Source: Pseudomonadota bacterium
GTDB lineage: Bacteria > Desulfobacterota > Binatia > Binatales > Binataceae
DNA length: 64,000 bases
Reading direction: 5' to 3'
NCBI GenBank assembly: GCA_021324855.1
Contig: JAJPIG010000004.1
Coordinates: 62,001 to 126,000 of the forward strand
Made by a program: the position numbers and the translations under genes. Of the stretch, positions 35,534-44,003 are shown piece after piece. How positions within the stretch are numbered: the first letter of the stretch is position 1; each line of letters begins with the position of its first letter. A model generated the notes under the pieces. That model worked only from the letters and a program-made list of their open reading frames with translations, searched no databases and had not been told where the DNA came from.

Positions 35534-36271
35534 GTGCGATCGCTGATTTGCATATTTTCGATTATGGTGGCCACGGCCGCATTCCCGACGCCCGGTCTTG
35601 CGGCCGGCGCCAGGACCGTTGCTCCGTCCGGGAAGCCGGGCGTCGTTCTCGATTTCTCAAGCTATTCGGGCGGTCCGGTCGATCATTGGTTGCAGGCACA
35701 GGGCTTTCAGTTCGAGGAGGCTGCGAAGGACCCCAAGCGTCTTCGTCTGTCGATCGAAAACGGCGCTCTGGTGCTTGAAGCGCGCGGCAGGATTCGAGGT
35801 TTCCTGCTTAACGACGCCATCGATGTGCCCACGGTGAACCGCGTCAGGATCGAATGGGGCGTCAACCAGTACCCCAAAGATGCCGCGTACAGCCGCAGAA
35901 TCAACAATGAGGCGCTGATGGTCTATTTCTTCTTCGGCTCCGAGAAGATTTCGAGCGGTCACATACTTATTCCGGCCAGCCCCTACTTCATCGGACTGTT
36001 CCTTTGCCAGGACGATCTAGTGAATCATCCTTACAAGGGCCGCTATTTCCACGCTGGCGGACGGTTCGTATGCCTCGGGAAGCCGAAGCCGGGTGAAATG
36101 ACGACTTCCGAATTCGACTTGAATTCCGCCTTCAAGAGTTATTTTGGCAAGCATACGACTCCCGGTATCACCGGCATTGGACTCGGAGTCGATACCTCAG
36201 TTTCCGGGAACGACGGCAAGACGTCAGCGTTCCTCAAGAGCGTCGAGCTGATCGGCGGCGCCGGCAACTGA
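35534..36271 (+). CDS. Secreted hypothetical protein
   Basis: This 245-residue protein has a signal peptide (ICIFSIMVATAAFPTPGLA). The mature part opens VLDFSSYSGGPVDHWLQAQGFQFEE and continues through LRLSIENGALVLEARGRIRGFLLNDAID to IEWGVNQYPKDAAYSRRINNEALMVYFFFGSE, a beta-rich, jelly-roll-like pattern distantly reminiscent of DUF3047. I cannot assign a function. The GTG at 35534 has GGAG nine bases upstream. It is divergent from the sulfotransferase across 222 bases. Confidence 0.8.
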   Translation: MRSLICIFSIMVATAAFPTPGLAAGARTVAPSGKPGVVLDFSSYSGGPVDHWLQAQGFQFEEAAKDPKRLRLSIENGALVLEARGRIRGFLLNDAIDVPTVNRVRIEWGVNQYPKDAAYSRRINNEALMVYFFFGSEKISSGHILIPASPYFIGLFLCQDDLVNHPYKGRYFHAGGRFVCLGKPKPGEMTTSEFDLNSAFKSYFGKHTTPGITGIGLGVDTSVSGNDGKTSAFLKSVELIGGAGN

Positions 36272-36300
36272 CCACGGTCGCCGCCGAGGATGGTGCGATC

Positions 36301-37755
36301 TTACCGCAGCGCCACGTTCACTGATTTGTGCTCGAGATAGCTCAGCAGCTCTGACAGGCCTTCCTCGCGTCCCGTGCCGCTGTTCGAGTAGCCGCCGAAC
36401 GGCACGCCGATGTAATGCGCGGAGACCTGGTTGATCCAGACGAAACCGGAGCGCACGCGCCGCGCGGCATTGAGCGCGGTCTTCAGATCGTTGGTCCAGA
36501 TCGACGCGGTCAGTCCGTAGTCGGTCGAGTTTGCGAGCTTGAGCACATCGTCGACCTTGTCCCAGCGGAACACGGAGAGCACCGGGCCGAAGATCTCCTC
36601 GCGCGCGATGCGCATGTCGCCTTGCACGTCGGCGAAGATCGTCGGCTCGATCCAGTAGCCACGCTCGAAATCCTTGCCGGATGGGCGACCTCCGCCCGTC
36701 ACGAGCCGCGCGCCTTCCTCCTTGCCCTGCCCGATATAGTACTTGACCTTCTCGTACTGGCGGGCTGAGTTGATCGGACCCATCTGCGAGGCCGGGTCCT
36801 TTGGGTCGCCGACTTTGAGCGATTTCGTGATATCCGAAACGCGTTCGAGCACGCGGGAGTAGATCGATTCATGGACCATCAGGCGGCTGGTCGATCCGCA
36901 CGACTGCCCCTGCCATGAAAAGTTCATCCCGCCGACGGCAGCCTTCGCCACCGTATCGAGATCGACATCGGGAAAGACGATCAAAGGATTCTTGCCGCCG
37001 AGTTCCAGTGTGACGCTTTTGACGCTCTTCTCCGCCGCAGCGCGCTGAATCGCGATTCCGGTCGCGACCGAGCCGGTGAACGCGATGCGTTTGACGCGTG
37101 GATGCCGCACCAGCGCGTCGCCGGCGGGATTGCCGAAGCCGGTCACGATATTGACTACTCCGCGCGGCAGGATGCGGCGGCAGATGTCGCCGAAAATCGA
37201 CGCGGAGAGCGGACTGGTCTCGGCGGGCTTGATAACGATCGTGTTCCCGGCCATCAACGGCGCCGCCATCCGTCCCGCCGCAAACAGAATCGGATGATTG
37301 AACGGGATAATCCGCCCAACTACGCCGTACGGTTCGAGCAGCGTGAAGTGCAGATTTGCGGAGCTCGCCGGGATGGTCTCGCCTTTCATCTCAGTCCCGA
37401 GGCCCGCATAGAACTCCAGCCCCTGAGCGGCGAACTCGACATCTGCTTTCAGCGATCCGATCGTGTTGCCGGTGTCGGCAACTTCGACATCGAGCAGCTC
37501 CTTGGCCCGCTCACGGAGCGCCCCGGCCACCTTGCGCAGCAGGTTGCCGCGCTCGAACACCGTCAACTCGGCCCACGCGGGCTGAGCGGCCTCTGCGGCC
37601 TCGACCGCGCGATTCACATCCTCGGCGCCCGCAGCCGGCGTACGTCCGAGTTCAGACTCGTTGGCTGGGTTGACCGAGATCATCCACTCGCCCGTACGGC
37701 TCGCGGTCATCTCGCCGTCGATCAGCATCGGAAAATCTTGAAGGTTCGCAGCCAT
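36301..37755 (-). CDS. NAD(P)-dependent aldehyde dehydrogenase
   Basis: The 484-residue enzyme has a complete ALDH active site: Asn153 (PFNHP), Glu251 (LELGGKNP) and the nucleophile Cys286 (GQSCGSTSRL), with IAFTGSVATG for the cofactor. It oxidises an aldehyde to the acid. It resembles betaine-aldehyde/aromatic-aldehyde types more than succinate-semialdehyde ones, but that is not decisive. It lies 147 bases downstream of two amidase genes on the same strand and may process an aldehyde from the same pathway. Confidence 0.94.
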   Translation of the reverse strand: MAANLQDFPMLIDGEMTASRTGEWMISVNPANESELGRTPAAGAEDVNRAVEAAEAAQPAWAELTVFERGNLLRKVAGALRERAKELLDVEVADTGNTIGSLKADVEFAAQGLEFYAGLGTEMKGETIPASSANLHFTLLEPYGVVGRIIPFNHPILFAAGRMAAPLMAGNTIVIKPAETSPLSASIFGDICRRILPRGVVNIVTGFGNPAGDALVRHPRVKRIAFTGSVATGIAIQRAAAEKSVKSVTLELGGKNPLIVFPDVDLDTVAKAAVGGMNFSWQGQSCGSTSRLMVHESIYSRVLERVSDITKSLKVGDPKDPASQMGPINSARQYEKVKYYIGQGKEEGARLVTGGGRPSGKDFERGYWIEPTIFADVQGDMRIAREEIFGPVLSVFRWDKVDDVLKLANSTDYGLTASIWTNDLKTALNAARRVRSGFVWINQVSAHYIGVPFGGYSNSGTGREEGLSELLSYLEHKSVNVALR

Positions 37756-37902
37756 GCGATTTGTGCTCCTCGTTATGTCGAAAAATCCAAATCCCGGACG
37801 CCAGAAAAGCGCGCCGCGATGAAAAAAACTTTCCGCGCGCCGATTCTATCGCAACCGAACCTCGCCGCAAGCGCAGGCCCCGGCTCCGCAAGCGCCGGCT
37901 CT

Positions 37903-39447
37903 TCACACTCTTGGCGGGGGTATCGGCGGCGCGAAGATTTCGCGCTGGATTGCGTCGGCCAGCCGCAGAATCGTCGCGTCCTCGCCGTGCCGCCCGATGA
38001 GCATCATCCCGATCGGCAGCCCGTCGATCATCGCGCACGGCACGCTCAGGGCCGGATGGCCGCTGATGTTGGTTGGCGAGGTGTTCACGATGTTCTCGAT
38101 CGCGCGCATGATCGAGTCCGCGATCGGCAGGTCCGGCGGAGGAATCAGCGGCGGTTTGATCGGCTCGGTCGGCATCACGAGAACGTCGAGGTTCTTCAAC
38201 GCCTCGTCGTGCGCCGCGGTCGTCAGGCGGCGCAGGTTCTGCGCTTTGGCATAGTAGTGACCGTGCGTGGTTTGGCTTATATACCGGCCGAACATCGCAA
38301 ACGCTTTGGCGCTCAACGAAAGTTGATCGGCCCTGGTGTGCATCGCGCGGTCGAAAAACTCGATCAGCGCGGTCGGATAGGCGCCTTTCCAAAAGCGGCC
38401 TGCGCCGCCCGATTCGAGCATGAACCCAAGGATGCCCTCGCATGCGATCGCGGACCAGACGTGGAAGCCGTCGCGATGCCACGGGATCGAGACTTCGCCG
38501 ACCGTGCACCCAAGCCGCGTCAGCGCAAGCGCCGCGTCGCGCACCGCGTCATCGACGTCGGGTTCCGAGGTCGGGATGCCGGTGAGGCCGAAGCCTTCCT
38601 TGACGATTCCGATGCGCATGCCGCGCACGTCGCCATCCAGCGCGCTCACGTATTTCCCGGCGACCAGATTTCCCGGCTGACGCGGATCGAGTCCGTCGGG
38701 CCCGGCGATCACTTCAAGCAGCAGCGCGGTATCGCGCGCCGTCCGCGCCATCGGTCCGGCGTGGTCGAAGGTCAGTTCCATCGGACCCATCCCGGTGTAC
38801 GGAACCAGACCGTACGTTGGTTTGAGACCGACGATTCCGGAGTAGGCGGCGGGACATCGGACCGAGCCGGCCTGATCGGCGCCGATCGCGAGATCAACCG
38901 CACCGCAGGCGACCAGCGCGCCGCATCCCGTTGATGAGCCGCCGGGCGTGCGCGCCGGATCGTATGGGTTGCGCACGATGCCGCTGTCGCTTGTATGGCT
39001 GTTACCGGCGAAGCAGAGGCTCTCGCAAACTGCTTTGCCGAGAATCGTTCCGCCGGCATCGAGGATGCGCGTCGCGACGGTCGCATCGAAGTCCGGAGTG
39101 AAGCCGCGCAACAGATTTGACCCGCACATCATCGGCACGCCCGCCAGGCAGACGTTGTCCTTGAGCGCAACGGTCTTTCCCGCCAGCGGACCGCTCGGCG
39201 CGCCTTTTACCTCGCATCGCCAGTACCATCCGCCGTACGGATTTTCCTCCGCAATCGGCTCCCAACTTCGGCGATCGGGGTACTTAACGGGCAGCGCCGG
39301 CTCGGAAAGCTGATCGAGGCGATCGTACGTCGCCATCATCGGATCGATGATCGCCTTGAACTGGCGCACTTGCGCGGCCGAGAGCTTCATACCGAAGGCG
39401 TCGGAGAGGCGCGTGAGATCCTCGACGCTTGGCGGTCTGACTGCCAT
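37903..39447 (-). CDS. Amidase signature family enzyme (tandem copy B)
   Basis: This 514-residue amidase has the Ser-cisSer-Lys triad: Lys96 (VALKDNVCLAG), Ser171 (GGSSTGCG) and nucleophile Ser195 (GADQAGSVR). Around 70 residues of N-terminal extension precede the core, as in Rhodococcus-type nitrile-pathway amidases. The ATG at 39447 follows GAGGAAAG and aligns exactly with the start of its neighbour. It hydrolyses an amide to acid and ammonia. It is a tandem paralogue of the next gene upstream, with only 23 bases between. Confidence 0.94.
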   Translation of the reverse strand: MAVRPPSVEDLTRLSDAFGMKLSAAQVRQFKAIIDPMMATYDRLDQLSEPALPVKYPDRRSWEPIAEENPYGGWYWRCEVKGAPSGPLAGKTVALKDNVCLAGVPMMCGSNLLRGFTPDFDATVATRILDAGGTILGKAVCESLCFAGNSHTSDSGIVRNPYDPARTPGGSSTGCGALVACGAVDLAIGADQAGSVRCPAAYSGIVGLKPTYGLVPYTGMGPMELTFDHAGPMARTARDTALLLEVIAGPDGLDPRQPGNLVAGKYVSALDGDVRGMRIGIVKEGFGLTGIPTSEPDVDDAVRDAALALTRLGCTVGEVSIPWHRDGFHVWSAIACEGILGFMLESGGAGRFWKGAYPTALIEFFDRAMHTRADQLSLSAKAFAMFGRYISQTTHGHYYAKAQNLRRLTTAAHDEALKNLDVLVMPTEPIKPPLIPPPDLPIADSIMRAIENIVNTSPTNISGHPALSVPCAMIDGLPIGMMLIGRHGEDATILRLADAIQREIFAPPIPPPRV

Positions 39448-39470
39448 CAGCGCTTTCCTCAAACTTTCTC

Positions 39471-41015
39471 TTACGCCGCTTTGTGCTGAGGAGTCGGCGT
39501 GTCGAACACCTTGCGTTGGAAAACATCGGCGGCGCGGAGCAGTGTAGCGTCCTCACCCATCCTGCCGACGAACATCATCCCGACCGGCAACCCCTCGGAC
39601 ATTGCACACGGGACGTTGAGCGCCGGCAGGCCAACCGCGTTGAACGGGCAGGTGTTCGGGATTGCTTCGATCGCGCAGTTCACCGACTCGGCGAGCGTGC
39701 AATTCTTTGGCGGAATCTTCGCTGCCTTGATCGGCACCGTGGGCATCACGAGGATGTCGCACTCCTTGAGCGCTTCGTTGTAAGCGGCGAGCAGGGCGCG
39801 CGAAAGGTTCTGCGCCTTCGCGTAGTAGCGTCCGTGATATTGCTCACGCACGTAGCGGCCCATCAGCGAGAAGGTCTTCGCGCTGTCGGACAGATACTCG
39901 CCATGCGCGGCGACCGCGCGCGAGAAGGTTTCGATCATCTCGGTTGGGTAGTAGCCCTTCCAGAATTTGCCGGCGCCGCCGCTCTCGATCATGAACCCGA
40001 CGATTTCACCCGCGATACCCGACCAGATGTGAAATCCATCCGGATGCATCGGAACGGAGATCTCCTTGACTTGCGCGCCATGCCTGGCAAGCGCATGCGC
40101 CGCTTCGCGCACCGCGTCATCGACGTCCTTCTGGGAGCGCACCGGCTCGGTGCGGCCGAAGCCTTCCTTCACGATTCCGAGGCGCAGTCCCTTGATGTCG
40201 CCGGTGAGCGCCGCGCTGTACTTCTGGCCTGGCAGGCCGGCGCGCTGACGCGGATCGAGCCCGTCAGGGCCCGCGATCGCTTCGAGCAGCAGGGCGGTAT
40301 CGCGTGCGCTGCGCGCCATCGGACCCGTGTGATCGATCGTCAGCTCCATCGGGCCGATTCCGGTGTATGGCACGAGTCCGTAGGTCGGTTTCAGGCCGTA
40401 GATTCCCGACCATGCGCACGGGATGCGAATCGATCCAGCTTGATCGGCTCCAATCGCGACATCAACGTAACCTGCTGCAACCAATGCGCCACTGCCGGTC
40501 GATGAACCGCCGGGCGAGCGCGACAGATCGTGCGGATTGCGCGCGATGCCGCATTCGGCGGTATGGCTGTTGCCCGAGAAGCAGAGACTTTCGCACACCG
40601 ACTTGCCGAGAATTCTGCCGCCGGCATCAAGGATGCGCGTGACGATCGTCGCGTCGACCTTCGGCACGAAGCCTTCGAGCAGGCGCGTGCCGCACATCAG
40701 CGGTACGCCCGCAACGCAGACGTTGTCTTTGATCGCGACGGTCTTGCCCTTGAGCAGGCCGTCGGGCGCGCCCTTGATGTCGCACATCCAGTACCAGGCG
40801 CCGAGCGGGTTTTCCTTGTCGGTCGGCTTCCAGTTCCTGCGATCGGGATACTTGACTGCAAGTTCCGGTTCTTTGAGCTGATCGAGGCGGTCATAGGTCG
40901 CGACCATCGGGTCAAGTATCTGCTTGAACTGCTGCAACTGCTCGCGCGAGAGGCGCATCCCGAAGCTGTCGGAAAGGCGCGCGAGATCTTCTAATGAAGG
41001 GGGTTTAACTGCCAT
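39471..41015 (-). CDS. Amidase signature family enzyme (tandem copy A)
   Basis: The 514-residue product matches copy B residue for residue in length and layout, with Lys96, Ser171 and Ser195 at identical positions; by eye around two thirds of the residues are the same. GGAGG precedes the ATG. Two such closely matched enzymes point to a gene duplication, possibly followed by a change in substrate. The upstream neighbour is a class II aldolase 36 bases away on the same strand, making a probable operon aldolase, amidase A, amidase B, aldehyde dehydrogenase. Confidence 0.95.
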   Translation of the reverse strand: MAVKPPSLEDLARLSDSFGMRLSREQLQQFKQILDPMVATYDRLDQLKEPELAVKYPDRRNWKPTDKENPLGAWYWMCDIKGAPDGLLKGKTVAIKDNVCVAGVPLMCGTRLLEGFVPKVDATIVTRILDAGGRILGKSVCESLCFSGNSHTAECGIARNPHDLSRSPGGSSTGSGALVAAGYVDVAIGADQAGSIRIPCAWSGIYGLKPTYGLVPYTGIGPMELTIDHTGPMARSARDTALLLEAIAGPDGLDPRQRAGLPGQKYSAALTGDIKGLRLGIVKEGFGRTEPVRSQKDVDDAVREAAHALARHGAQVKEISVPMHPDGFHIWSGIAGEIVGFMIESGGAGKFWKGYYPTEMIETFSRAVAAHGEYLSDSAKTFSLMGRYVREQYHGRYYAKAQNLSRALLAAYNEALKECDILVMPTVPIKAAKIPPKNCTLAESVNCAIEAIPNTCPFNAVGLPALNVPCAMSEGLPVGMMFVGRMGEDATLLRAADVFQRKVFDTPTPQHKAA

Positions 41016-41051
41016 CGCGATTAACCTCCGAAATTGGCGCCCGCGACTGTT

Positions 41052-41759
41052 CTACTCAATGCGGGCGAGCTTGCGGCTGTAATACTGCCAGTATGCTTCC
41101 AGCAAACCCGGATCCTGCAGCATCTTGAGCTTGCGCGCCGCCTCCGCCTCATCGGGCCATACGGTCTTCACGCCCATCTGCGCGAGCGTGACATGAAGGC
41201 GGCAGGCCTCGTTAAGGAAGTTTCCGGCCGCACACAGCTCCGGAATCGATTTGCCGACGAACGCGCAGCCGTGATTCCGAATCAGCATCGTGCGCGATTT
41301 GCCGAGCGTTTTCGCAACGCTCGCCCCCATCTCGCGCGTCGTGATCAGCTCGCTGGTTTCCGTGTAACGCGGCGGCGGGCCTTCGAGCCAGATGCCCGCG
41401 TGAGTGTAAGGATGGAGATCATCGGCGATACATGACATCAGCACGACGTAAAACGCGTGCGTATGACCGACGAAGTTGACGTCGGGGCGCGCCAGCATGA
41501 TCTCCGAATGAATCGGCCACTCGTTGTGGCGCGGTCCGTTGCCGCCGATCACGTTGCCGTCGAAATCGATCAATACGAAATCGTTCCCGGTGACTTCGCC
41601 GAGGCCGAGCGTCGCCCGCTTCATCCAGAGACCGCGTCCATCCGGATCGCGCATCGAGACATGGCCCAGCGTCAAATCGCCGTGACCTTCCATCTCCAGG
41701 ATGCGCGCGGCGCGGCCGAGCAGGTGCAACTCGCGTTGAATCTCAGGGCTCTCAAGCAT
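41052..41759 (-). CDS. Class II aldolase/adducin family protein
   Basis: The 235-residue product has the zinc-binding elements of class II aldolases: VGHTHAFYVVL (two His) and MLIRNHGCAFVGKS (third His), with GLWMKRATLGLGEVTGNDF near residue 60. Members cleave or epimerise sugar phosphates, or decarboxylate aromatic/keto acids. Standing first in a catabolic operon without kinases, it is more likely an aldolase or decarboxylase of a non-sugar acid. GAGGAC precedes the ATG. It is divergent from the SMP-30-like gene. Confidence 0.9.
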   Translation of the reverse strand: MLESPEIQRELHLLGRAARILEMEGHGDLTLGHVSMRDPDGRGLWMKRATLGLGEVTGNDFVLIDFDGNVIGGNGPRHNEWPIHSEIMLARPDVNFVGHTHAFYVVLMSCIADDLHPYTHAGIWLEGPPPRYTETSELITTREMGASVAKTLGKSRTMLIRNHGCAFVGKSIPELCAAGNFLNEACRLHVTLAQMGVKTVWPDEAEAARKLKMLQDPGLLEAYWQYYSRKLARIE

Positions 41760-41909
41760 CTCAGTCCTCAGTCTTGTGAGAATGCAGAGGAGTCAGGCGC
41801 GTCGCCCACCCCCCACAATCGTGCGAGTAGCACACTGGACCGTGACATGACCAGCCGATGTGCTAGAAGCTATGGCAGCCTGCAAAATCGTCATCGTGGA
41901 GGACGTCGG

Positions 41910-42752
41910 ATGGAGCCGCTGAAAACGCTGGTCGAGGGATTGTGCTTCGGCGAAGGGCCGCGATGGCGCGATGGGTACCTCTGGTACTCGGATTTTCATG
42001 CCCAGACCGTCAATCGCGTCGATCTCGCGGGCAAGACCTCGGTGGTTTGCGAGGTGCCGAACTGGCCGTCCGGCCTCGGATGGACTCCCGACGGACGGCT
42101 GCTCGTGGTTTCGATGAAGGATCGGCGGTTGATGCGGCTTGATCCCGACGGGCTCAAGACCGTCGCCGATCTAAGCTCGCTCGCGTCGTTCTGGTGCAAC
42201 GACATGACGGTCGATCAGCGTGGCCGCGCTTACATCGGCAACTTCGGGTTCGATTTGATGGGCGGCGAGGCGCCGAAAGCCGCCGAGCTGATCCTGGTCG
42301 AGCCCGACGGCAGCGCGCGCGTAGCGGCCCGCGATCTGATTTTTCCCAATGGCACTGTCATCACGCCCGACGGTATGACGCTGATTATTGGCGAATCGTT
42401 CGCGAACCGGCTGACCGCATTCACGATTCTGCCGGACGGCTCGTTGACGAACCGCCGCGTCTGGGCGCAGGTCGGCGAGGCGACGCCCGACGGCATATCG
42501 ATGGACGCGGCGGGCGCGATCTGGTTCGCATCGCCTCAAACCGGCGAGGTGCTCCGCGTGCGCGAGGGCGGCGAGGTCCTCGAGCGCTTCAAGCCGGGTC
42601 AGCCGGCCTACGCGGTTATGCTCGGCGGTCCGGATCGCAAGACACTATTCGTCGTCACTGCGCCGACTCCCGATCCGAACGAGGCCAAAAAGATTCGCGG
42701 CGGCAAAATCGAGATGATGCGCGTGCAGAGTCCCGGCGTGGGCCTGCCCTAG
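41910..42752 (+). CDS. SMP-30/gluconolactonase-like beta-propeller hydrolase
   Basis: This 280-residue protein is a six-bladed beta-propeller of the SMP-30/regucalcin/gluconolactonase family: LCFGEGPRWRDGYLWYSDF with the metal-binding Glu, WPSGLGWTPDGRLLV, FWCNDMTVDQRGRAYIGNFGF with the Asn-Asp, and PNGTVITPDGMTLIIGES. It opens lactones using a divalent metal. The ATG at 41910 has GGAGG seven bases upstream; the long open frame from 41457 is antisense to the aldolase. It converges directly with the following oxidoreductase (abutting stops). Confidence 0.92.
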   Translation: MEPLKTLVEGLCFGEGPRWRDGYLWYSDFHAQTVNRVDLAGKTSVVCEVPNWPSGLGWTPDGRLLVVSMKDRRLMRLDPDGLKTVADLSSLASFWCNDMTVDQRGRAYIGNFGFDLMGGEAPKAAELILVEPDGSARVAARDLIFPNGTVITPDGMTLIIGESFANRLTAFTILPDGSLTNRRVWAQVGEATPDGISMDAAGAIWFASPQTGEVLRVREGGEVLERFKPGQPAYAVMLGGPDRKTLFVVTAPTPDPNEAKKIRGGKIEMMRVQSPGVGLP

Positions 42753-43829
42753 CTATCGAAACGCCGGCATCACTTGCTCGGCGAAATCGCGGAAGACCTT
42801 GCGCTGGTAATCGGCTGGCGGCAACAGCGTCACCTCGTTGAAGCCTTCTGCTTCCATCGCGCGGATGCGGCTCACGATGTAATCCGGCTCGCCGCTGATC
42901 GTAATTTCCGCGATCGCCTCGGGCGTCACGAAGCGCCGCTCCTCAGGCTGTAGATACGTGCAGTGGCCGTCGTGGATGTGCCGGAAGCGGGTCTTCGCGG
43001 GGTATCCTTCGACGCGCTTCACGTAGTCCTCCCAAACATTGGCGAAGTAGGGCGGGACGATCTCATCCTTCCTGCCGAGATAGTTCCAGACTTCATAAAT
43101 AAGATGAAGCACGCAGGTGACCTGCGATCCGGTCTCATCGATGACGCGGTCGTCGCTGAGCTTCTCTCCGGAGCGTAACACGCAGGCGCTGGTCACAAAG
43201 CTGCGATGGAAGTTCATCGGGATCGCGCGGCCGGATTTTTTCGCCCCCGCGACCAGATGCTCAGTCCAGACGCGCGCGTCGCGCGGCTGCGCGGTGGTGG
43301 TGATCCAGCCGTCGCCGATCTCGCCGGCCAGCTCGATCGCGCGCGGACCGTTGGCCGCGATGTAGATCGGAATCGGGTCGTCGATATTGACGAAGTGGCG
43401 GTCGCGATGGATGAAAGTTATCGGCCGGGTCTTCCCGCGGTACTCGTAATCGACTTCCTGTCCGTGCAGCAGCGCCCGCACCACGCGCACATGCTCGCGC
43501 ATCTCGGCGATCGAGACCGGGTTCTGCCCCATCACGCGCATTGAGGTATGGCCCGATCCGATGCCCAAAAAGACGCGTCCCGGCGCAAGCTGGTTGATCG
43601 AGGCGATCGAATGGGCGGTGACCGGCGGGATGCGCGTCCCGGGGGCCGCGATGCCGGTGCCGATCTTGATGCGCCTGGTGTTGACGGCGGCGAGGCCGAG
43701 CGTGACGTAGCAATCCGACCAGATCATGTGCGAATCGGGCACGTAGGCGCGGTCATAACCGAGTTCCTCCGCGTAGCGAATCAAATCCCATTTATCGACG
43801 TGGGTGTCGAACATGATCGCGAATTGCAT
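42753..43829 (-). CDS. LLM-class F420/FMN-dependent oxidoreductase
   Basis: The 358-residue protein is a luciferase-like TIM barrel closer to the methylene-tetrahydromethanopterin-reductase/F420 branch: FAIMFDTHVDKWDLIRYAEELGYDRAYVPDSHMIW, IKIGTGIAAPGTRIPPVTAHSIASINQLAPGRVFLGIGSGHTSM and DPIPIYIAANGPRAIELAGEIGDGWI. It oxidises or reduces a substrate with deazaflavin or FMN. GAGGTGA precedes the ATG. It differs clearly from the LLM protein at 1993-3231. Cofactor choice cannot be told. Confidence 0.9.
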   Translation of the reverse strand: MQFAIMFDTHVDKWDLIRYAEELGYDRAYVPDSHMIWSDCYVTLGLAAVNTRRIKIGTGIAAPGTRIPPVTAHSIASINQLAPGRVFLGIGSGHTSMRVMGQNPVSIAEMREHVRVVRALLHGQEVDYEYRGKTRPITFIHRDRHFVNIDDPIPIYIAANGPRAIELAGEIGDGWITTTAQPRDARVWTEHLVAGAKKSGRAIPMNFHRSFVTSACVLRSGEKLSDDRVIDETGSQVTCVLHLIYEVWNYLGRKDEIVPPYFANVWEDYVKRVEGYPAKTRFRHIHDGHCTYLQPEERRFVTPEAIAEITISGEPDYIVSRIRAMEAEGFNEVTLLPPADYQRKVFRDFAEQVMPAFR

Positions 43830-43948
43830 AGGTCACCTCGTTCGGCGTTAGACGCCGCCGAGGGATCATAGCTGCCGGGAAACGCTGCAGGCTAATGAAT
43901 TTTGCCGGAAGGAGAACCAGGTATTCCGCGTTTCAGGCCGGAATCACC

Positions 43949-43982
43949 GATGCGGGCCGCGCCGGAGAACGCGGCCCGCATC
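43949..43982 (-). terminator. Perfect inverted repeat after the beta-helix gene
   Basis: GATGCGGGCCGCG and CGCGGCCCGCATC form a 13-bp GC-rich stem with an 8-base loop, 22 bases downstream of the minus-strand beta-helix gene and about 120 bases from the LLM start. No T-run follows. Confidence 0.6.
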
Positions 43983-44003
43983 CGTATCTGATGCGAACAA
44001 GGT

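Noticed and set aside
37102-38934. A 610-codon plus-strand open frame across the aldehyde dehydrogenase and amidase genes
   Set aside because: It covers two real minus-strand genes with full catalytic motifs; the frame is Arg-rich and low-complexity.
41457-41909. An N-terminal extension of the SMP-30-like frame
   Set aside because: It is antisense to the class II aldolase; a well-placed GGAGG precedes the ATG at 41910.
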